NCBI GenBank assembly: GCA_018052735.1
Contig: JAGPMT010000024.1
Coordinates: forward strand, 1-47,690
Direction of reading: 5' to 3'
Origin: Phycisphaerae bacterium
Lineage (GTDB): Bacteria; Planctomycetota; Phycisphaerae; Sedimentisphaerales; Anaerohalosphaeraceae
Length of the DNA stretch: 47,690 nucleotides
A program made the position numbers and the translations under genes. Of the stretch, positions 44,153 through 47,690 are shown piece by piece (the first letter of the stretch is position 1; every line of letters starts with the position of its first letter). The notes beneath the pieces are model-generated. The model was not told the DNA's origin, did not search any database, and saw only the letters and a program-made list of their open reading frames with translations.

Positions 44153-44653
44153 CTATTCGTTTCCTTCGATATCCATCTGCAGAATCTGGCTCATCTGAGC
44201 GGTAAGCCCCTCAATCTGATCCTCTGTCAGCCGGGGATTCATTACTTTTTCGATGCGGTCTTGACCGGCGATGCGGACAGACCAGACCTCGCGTCCATTC
44301 TCGAATATGCAGCCCTCGTATTTCAGCCGGCGCTTGCGCATCAGAATCAGCGCCAGCACAAAGCGGAATTGAATCTTTTCCGGCTCGGTCTCTTCGGCCA
44401 AACGCTCAAAAAAGGCCATTAGCATTTCATCATCGATAAACAGCCGTTTTTTCTGCTCCGGATTGGGCATCCGGCTTTTCCAGAAGCAGTACACCGCCGG
44501 CTTTTGTTCATTCCAGTAGGCGGCACTGAAATCCTGCCGTATAAGTCCTTGCGGCGTTTCCACCAGCGCGGCGAAAAATTCCTCGCCGATTTCAAACGGC
44601 CGGCCTGTGCCGCTGCATTGCCCAAGAGGTTTTTTGATTTCCCAGTCTGCCAT
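44153..44653 (-). CDS. Conserved-looking protein of unknown function
   Basis: A 166-residue cytoplasmic protein. It begins MADWEIKKPLGQCSGTGRPF, with a Cys and a GxGRPFEIGEEFFAAL segment that resembles a zinc- or nucleotide-contact loop. The middle is basic (MRKRRLKYEGCIFENGREVW) and the C-terminus is helical and acidic. No family is recognised. The ATG at 44653 is adjacent to an intergenic spacer of 167 bp; the gene is transcribed alone, convergent with the LacI regulator gene. Length and codon use look ordinary for this genome. Confidence 0.65.
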   Translation of the reverse strand: MADWEIKKPLGQCSGTGRPFEIGEEFFAALVETPQGLIRQDFSAAYWNEQKPAVYCFWKSRMPNPEQKKRLFIDDEMLMAFFERLAEETEPEKIQFRFVLALILMRKRRLKYEGCIFENGREVWSVRIAGQDRIEKVMNPRLTEDQIEGLTAQMSQILQMDIEGNE

Positions 44654-44820
44654 GATCTATCGTAATCCTTTGACAATCTCCAAAATCCTTGTTATTGCTC
44701 ATAAAGTGCCTGTTCATCTAACCATAGCAATTACTCATTTTTCGCTTTCATGTTTCACTTGTATTTCTGCGGCGGATACAGTACAGCATCTTTTCGGTCG
44801 CACTGCAAGCGCATTATGCT

Positions 44821-45276
44821 TTACTTTATATCCGGTAATGTAGGGTACAGCAGAATTTTTTGAGGAACTGCTGACCGAAAATGCGTCGTATCTGGTTTGT
44901 CCATTTGCAGTTCTTGTTCTTCTTCAAATGTCAGCCATGGGGCCAGCATTTCAGCTGTTTTGGGACCGATGCCCTTGATTGCTTCCAAGTCGTTAGCGGA
45001 CCGGAAAGCCGGCTGCGGCTGAGCGCTGCGGTAGGCAATCAGGTCCAGCGCCCGGGCTTTGCCGATGCCGGGCAGACGTACCAGACTGGCCAGACTGGCA
45101 GTGTTTGGATTGATTCGCTCCGGCCGCGCCTCCAGCGGAGGCGTTCTGTACACTGTATAAAGGCAAATAGCCGGCAGCATCATTGCCAGCAGGCCAGCCG
45201 CCGCTGCTGACGCACAGCCATTGGCCCACAAGTGAATCTTCTGGAGATACTCTGAATGGCTCGGTGCTTGCCGCAT
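44821..45276 (-). CDS. ComEA-like helix-hairpin-helix protein
   Basis: A 151-residue protein. An N-terminal region includes a hydrophobic segment (SAAAAGLLAMMLPAICLYTVYR, about 23-44), likely a membrane anchor. The rest carries a ComEA-type double helix-hairpin-helix: INPNTASLASLVRLPGIGKARALDLI and LEAIKGIGPKTAEMLAPWL. In ComEA these bind DNA during natural transformation, but similar HhH proteins in other bacteria have other roles. It begins 17 bp after the stop of the GH10-like gene upstream, so the two may be cotranscribed. There is no associated comEC or comFA gene in the window. Confidence 0.8.
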   Translation of the reverse strand: MRQAPSHSEYLQKIHLWANGCASAAAAGLLAMMLPAICLYTVYRTPPLEARPERINPNTASLASLVRLPGIGKARALDLIAYRSAQPQPAFRSANDLEAIKGIGPKTAEMLAPWLTFEEEQELQMDKPDTTHFRSAVPQKILLYPTLPDIK

Positions 45277-45293
45277 AGTCCGTTCATTCGAAT

Positions 45294-46772
45294 TCAGCGC
45301 TGCAGGATTGTTCTCTGGAACTTGGCCAGCACCATAAAGGACTTTTTGGGCGTTAGATTTTCCGTCAGCAGACCGCAGCTGTTCATTGGCGAACCGCTGG
45401 AGTCAGCAAGACACGAATACGTTACCGTGTTGATAAACGGTCGGCCCAGCGCCAGCTTATAAAACTCCTCAATCCAAGATGCCTGCAGGGATTGATCCCA
45501 GCTTTTTCTCCAGCTTCCTGCCCGTTCTGATGACCGGTCCCCCGGACCGTGAGCATCGGGTATGGAAACTCCAGTGATATGCACGGTTTTGGGCACGGCC
45601 GCAAAACAATCCAGACGCGAAGAAATCTGCATCATATCCCGAACATGCATTCCCGGAATATCCCGGCCGAAATGAATCTGAACGCCGAATGCATCAAAGC
45701 TGATGCCGCTTTGAATAACCATATCGGCATACACCAGCGGCGGAACAGTGGTTTTGTCGTGTGCATAGTACTCACCCCAAGGATACAGCAGCTCAACCAT
45801 CTTGCGGCTTTTTACATCCACGGCCTTAGCCGCAAGACATGCAGTCCGGGTCATCTCAATGACCTGCTCAAAATTGAACCCAAAGCAATTCAGTGCATTC
45901 ATCCCGCTGATGACCCGCCAAGCGTGGATGAATTTGCTGTATCGAGAAACCACCTTGGTGACGAAATCATACGCGTATTCGCGAATTTTTTCAAAATCCG
46001 CTTTTTCATTCAGCAGCCATTCAGGAACCGAATCCGGCGAGAACCGCAGAAGCGGACCAGCGCACAAAGCCAAACGATGACCGGATAAATACTGTATGCA
46101 CTGATCCATTTTGGAAAAGTCATATTCTCCCTTTTCTGATTCAATTTCTGCCCACTTGACAGGAATTGTAATGAAACCGAACATGTCCAGAAGATATTTG
46201 CGGTATTTTTCGTCTGCTATTTGATCTAAATTCAGCTCGCACCCCAGCGAGTGTCTGCCAAGAGCTTTGTTGCGAAACCGCACTGCAAGGTATTGTTCGG
46301 CATGCTTGGCGGCCAGTTTTTCGGAGAATTCAATTCCTTTTTTCAGGGCTTCATCTGCAAACATCGAAGCCCGCTCCGGAACTCCGCTGTGCTGAAGGGC
46401 CTGAATAAAAAGGTCCTGTACTTCCTGAGCCATACCCTCCAGCTCATCGCTGGGATCAAATAATGCCCAATCTTCCCGTTTCAGGGTTATCTGCATCATT
46501 CGGGCACGGGCCAGTTCGACATTAAGATTATAAGGTTCTGCCCGATCCGGAAGGCGGGTGGTGTTGAGCATCAGCATGCCGTTGTCTTCAACCGGCCAGA
46601 GGAGTGAAAGACCCGCCGCATCCTGCGATTTCTTGATGCACTCTATCTCCCCATCCTTAAACTCGATTTTATCGACATGCCGAAGCGGAATCATATCGGT
46701 TCCAAAAAGATAAGCCCCGGCCAGCGAATACTCTTCTATAGGTTTTCCATTTTTAAATAACTGGAATTTCAA
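45294..46772 (-). CDS. Cytoplasmic GH10-like protein lacking both catalytic glutamates
   Basis: I favour a TTG start at 46772 (LKFQLFKNGKPIEEY) because AAGGGG lies 5 bases upstream; an ATG at 46787 is possible. The roughly 492-residue protein has no signal peptide. The second half aligns with GH10 xylanases by layout: a WAEIESEKGEYDFSKMDQ segment, then the regions where GH10 has its two Glu residues. The acid/base site reads AWRVISGMNALN instead of the usual WDVVNE, and the nucleophile site reads VHITGVSIPD instead of HITELD. Both Glu residues are gone, so the barrel is likely a non-catalytic binding protein or a different enzyme. A beta-rich N-terminal region (about residues 1-110) precedes it. 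It sits upstream of the ComEA-like gene. Confidence 0.75.
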   Translation of the reverse strand: MKFQLFKNGKPIEEYSLAGAYLFGTDMIPLRHVDKIEFKDGEIECIKKSQDAAGLSLLWPVEDNGMLMLNTTRLPDRAEPYNLNVELARARMMQITLKREDWALFDPSDELEGMAQEVQDLFIQALQHSGVPERASMFADEALKKGIEFSEKLAAKHAEQYLAVRFRNKALGRHSLGCELNLDQIADEKYRKYLLDMFGFITIPVKWAEIESEKGEYDFSKMDQCIQYLSGHRLALCAGPLLRFSPDSVPEWLLNEKADFEKIREYAYDFVTKVVSRYSKFIHAWRVISGMNALNCFGFNFEQVIEMTRTACLAAKAVDVKSRKMVELLYPWGEYYAHDKTTVPPLVYADMVIQSGISFDAFGVQIHFGRDIPGMHVRDMMQISSRLDCFAAVPKTVHITGVSIPDAHGPGDRSSERAGSWRKSWDQSLQASWIEEFYKLALGRPFINTVTYSCLADSSGSPMNSCGLLTENLTPKKSFMVLAKFQRTILQR

Positions 46773-46917
46773 AACAACCCCTTGCATCAATGGTTATGAT
46801 TGGATGTTCTACAATTCAAGTAAGGATTATAGCAAATATGCCGGAGATTGCAAAGGAATCTTTATAAGGCAATTGGAAAGCAGAAGGCCGTTTTTTCCCC
46901 TATAAAACGCCCCGGTT

Positions 46918-47388
46918 TTACAGGCAGTTTGCGGTTTTCTCTGGAGAAATGAGATTCGAAATGCTTGTTTGACAGCCGCAGAACCGGCTATTCTTTTCAA
47001 TCAAACAAAAAATGAGCTGGGCTTGGGCGAGAATCAGCTCAATAAGGTCCATATTGGCTTGTGCAGTCTGCCGCGTATAGCCGGGCAGAAAAATCAGAAA
47101 ATAACCGCAGTGCCCCCGCTCATCAGCCAGTTGTGTTCCGGCTGTGCAACCATCCTTCATCGGCAGAACACAAGGATCATTCCCGTCGTCAATTCGACGA
47201 CACAGGTACTGCAGAATATCCGGATTTTTCCTTAGAAATGCCGCTCTTTCCGGATCATTTGCATATGCCTGATAGCGGTCATCAACAAAAATCAAAACCG
47301 GGCCTTCCGGCTCTGTTAGACCGAAAACCTCCTGCCTGAACTGTTCCGAAGGCATTTGCGAAAATAGCGATTTATAAAAATCTTCCAT
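46918..47388 (-). CDS. Protein of unknown function
   Basis: A 156-residue cytoplasmic protein. The N-terminal half has VLIFVDDRYQAYANDPERA, and the C-terminal half has CGYFLIFLPGYTRQTAQAN followed by a helical segment (LIELILAQAQLIFCLIEKN). The arrangement resembles a GAF or related sensory fold, but I do not recognise a family. Cys residues cluster at CGCQT and CNL near the end. A likely -10 (TATAAT, read on the minus strand at 47404-47399) lies close to the ATG at 47388, so the leader would be very short. It stands alone at the window end. Confidence 0.55.
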   Translation of the reverse strand: MEDFYKSLFSQMPSEQFRQEVFGLTEPEGPVLIFVDDRYQAYANDPERAAFLRKNPDILQYLCRRIDDGNDPCVLPMKDGCTAGTQLADERGHCGYFLIFLPGYTRQTAQANMDLIELILAQAQLIFCLIEKNSRFCGCQTSISNLISPEKTANCL

Positions 47389-47690
47389 AATAAAAGTATT
47401 ATAAGATATTTTTTTTGTTAATTTACTTTATAAAGCAATACAAACAAGGTATTTTGATTTTCGTTAGAAAATGCCTGACCCATCAGCAAATTGAGTGAAA
47501 TGCTGTTTTTTATGGTAATTTGACTTAGTTTAAATACTTCATAGTCCTATAAATAAGGACGAAATGGAAATCAATAAACACCAGAACAGAGTTTTTAAAG
47601 TCCGTTTACATTATTTCGGCCTGATAGAGTCGGAATAATACAAGCTTAAGAATCTACTGTTTAATTGTTCCGAATGGGATTGACAAATTC
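47389..47690. other. AT-rich intergenic stretch at the window end
   Basis: 302 bp with no convincing frame. An imperfect inverted repeat (ATTATTTCGG near 47610 and TCGGAATAAT near 47629) is too weak to call. TTGACA at the extreme end (47682-47687) could be the -35 box of a gene beyond the window. Nothing else stands out. Confidence 0.4.

Noticed and set aside
47605-47640. Imperfect inverted repeat near the window end
   Set aside because: Only about 8 of 10 pairs match and no T-run follows, so a terminator cannot be supported.

Overview
The window looks like chromosomal DNA of a planctomycete, most likely of class Phycisphaerae. This is inferred from a combination of traits. Secreted glycoside hydrolases carry dockerin-like repeats (D-x-N/S-x-D...DFxxLAxxWL). 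Pseudopilin-like proteins have an N-terminal prepilin helix and an H-X9-DG C-terminus. There is a PEP-CTERM protein, a GH2 beta-galactosidase with an inserted LamG domain, and a compact set of cofactor genes. I found no rRNA, tRNA, CRISPR array, insertion sequence or phage gene.

Region 1-7.7 kb (all minus strand): a partial secreted subtilase with a full catalytic triad, a second subtilase lacking the usual Asp, a small membrane protein, a NusG-like factor, a class I mannose-6-phosphate isomerase, a lipoprotein N-acetylmuramoyl-L-alanine amidase, a Fur-family regulator translationally coupled to a His-rich membrane protein behind two TTGCAA-N5-TTGCA boxes, and a RidA protein.

Region 8-16 kb (mostly plus): a cofactor neighbourhood with ribF, panB, a glycosyltransferase, a BASS-family transporter, a methyltransferase, pdxB and folP. 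A histidine kinase on the minus strand and a small hairpin-flanked sORF candidate lie between ribF and panB.

Region 16-27.7 kb: a coiled-coil lipoprotein, the LamG-containing beta-galactosidase, a zinc-ribbon membrane protein coupled to a PilT-like ATPase, a PQQ-type beta-propeller protein, aldose 1-epimerase, and a class V aminotransferase coupled to a DUF1015 protein.

Region 27.9-44.1 kb is the most interesting part. It is a polysaccharide-utilisation locus with a LacI-type regulator, a GH16 laminarinase-like enzyme, a GH26-like enzyme, a small GH2-type TIM-barrel enzyme with a 3' frameshift, a PEP-CTERM protein, a dockerin protein and two pseudopilin-like proteins. Four of the secreted proteins share one N-terminal module (NLLxNGDFE...CAGVWW). 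Five copies of a 14-bp LacI-type operator (AGCAAyCGkTTGCT) sit at the promoters of exactly these four genes' transcription units and of the regulator itself, at two distinct geometries. Embedded in the locus is a TPR/SGNH - carbamoyltransferase - SxtJ - DUF5989 operon, a module of the kind seen near surface-polysaccharide genes.

Region 44.1-47.7 kb (minus): an unknown 166-residue protein, a ComEA-like helix-hairpin-helix protein, a cytoplasmic GH10-like protein that has lost both catalytic glutamates, and an unknown 156-residue protein.
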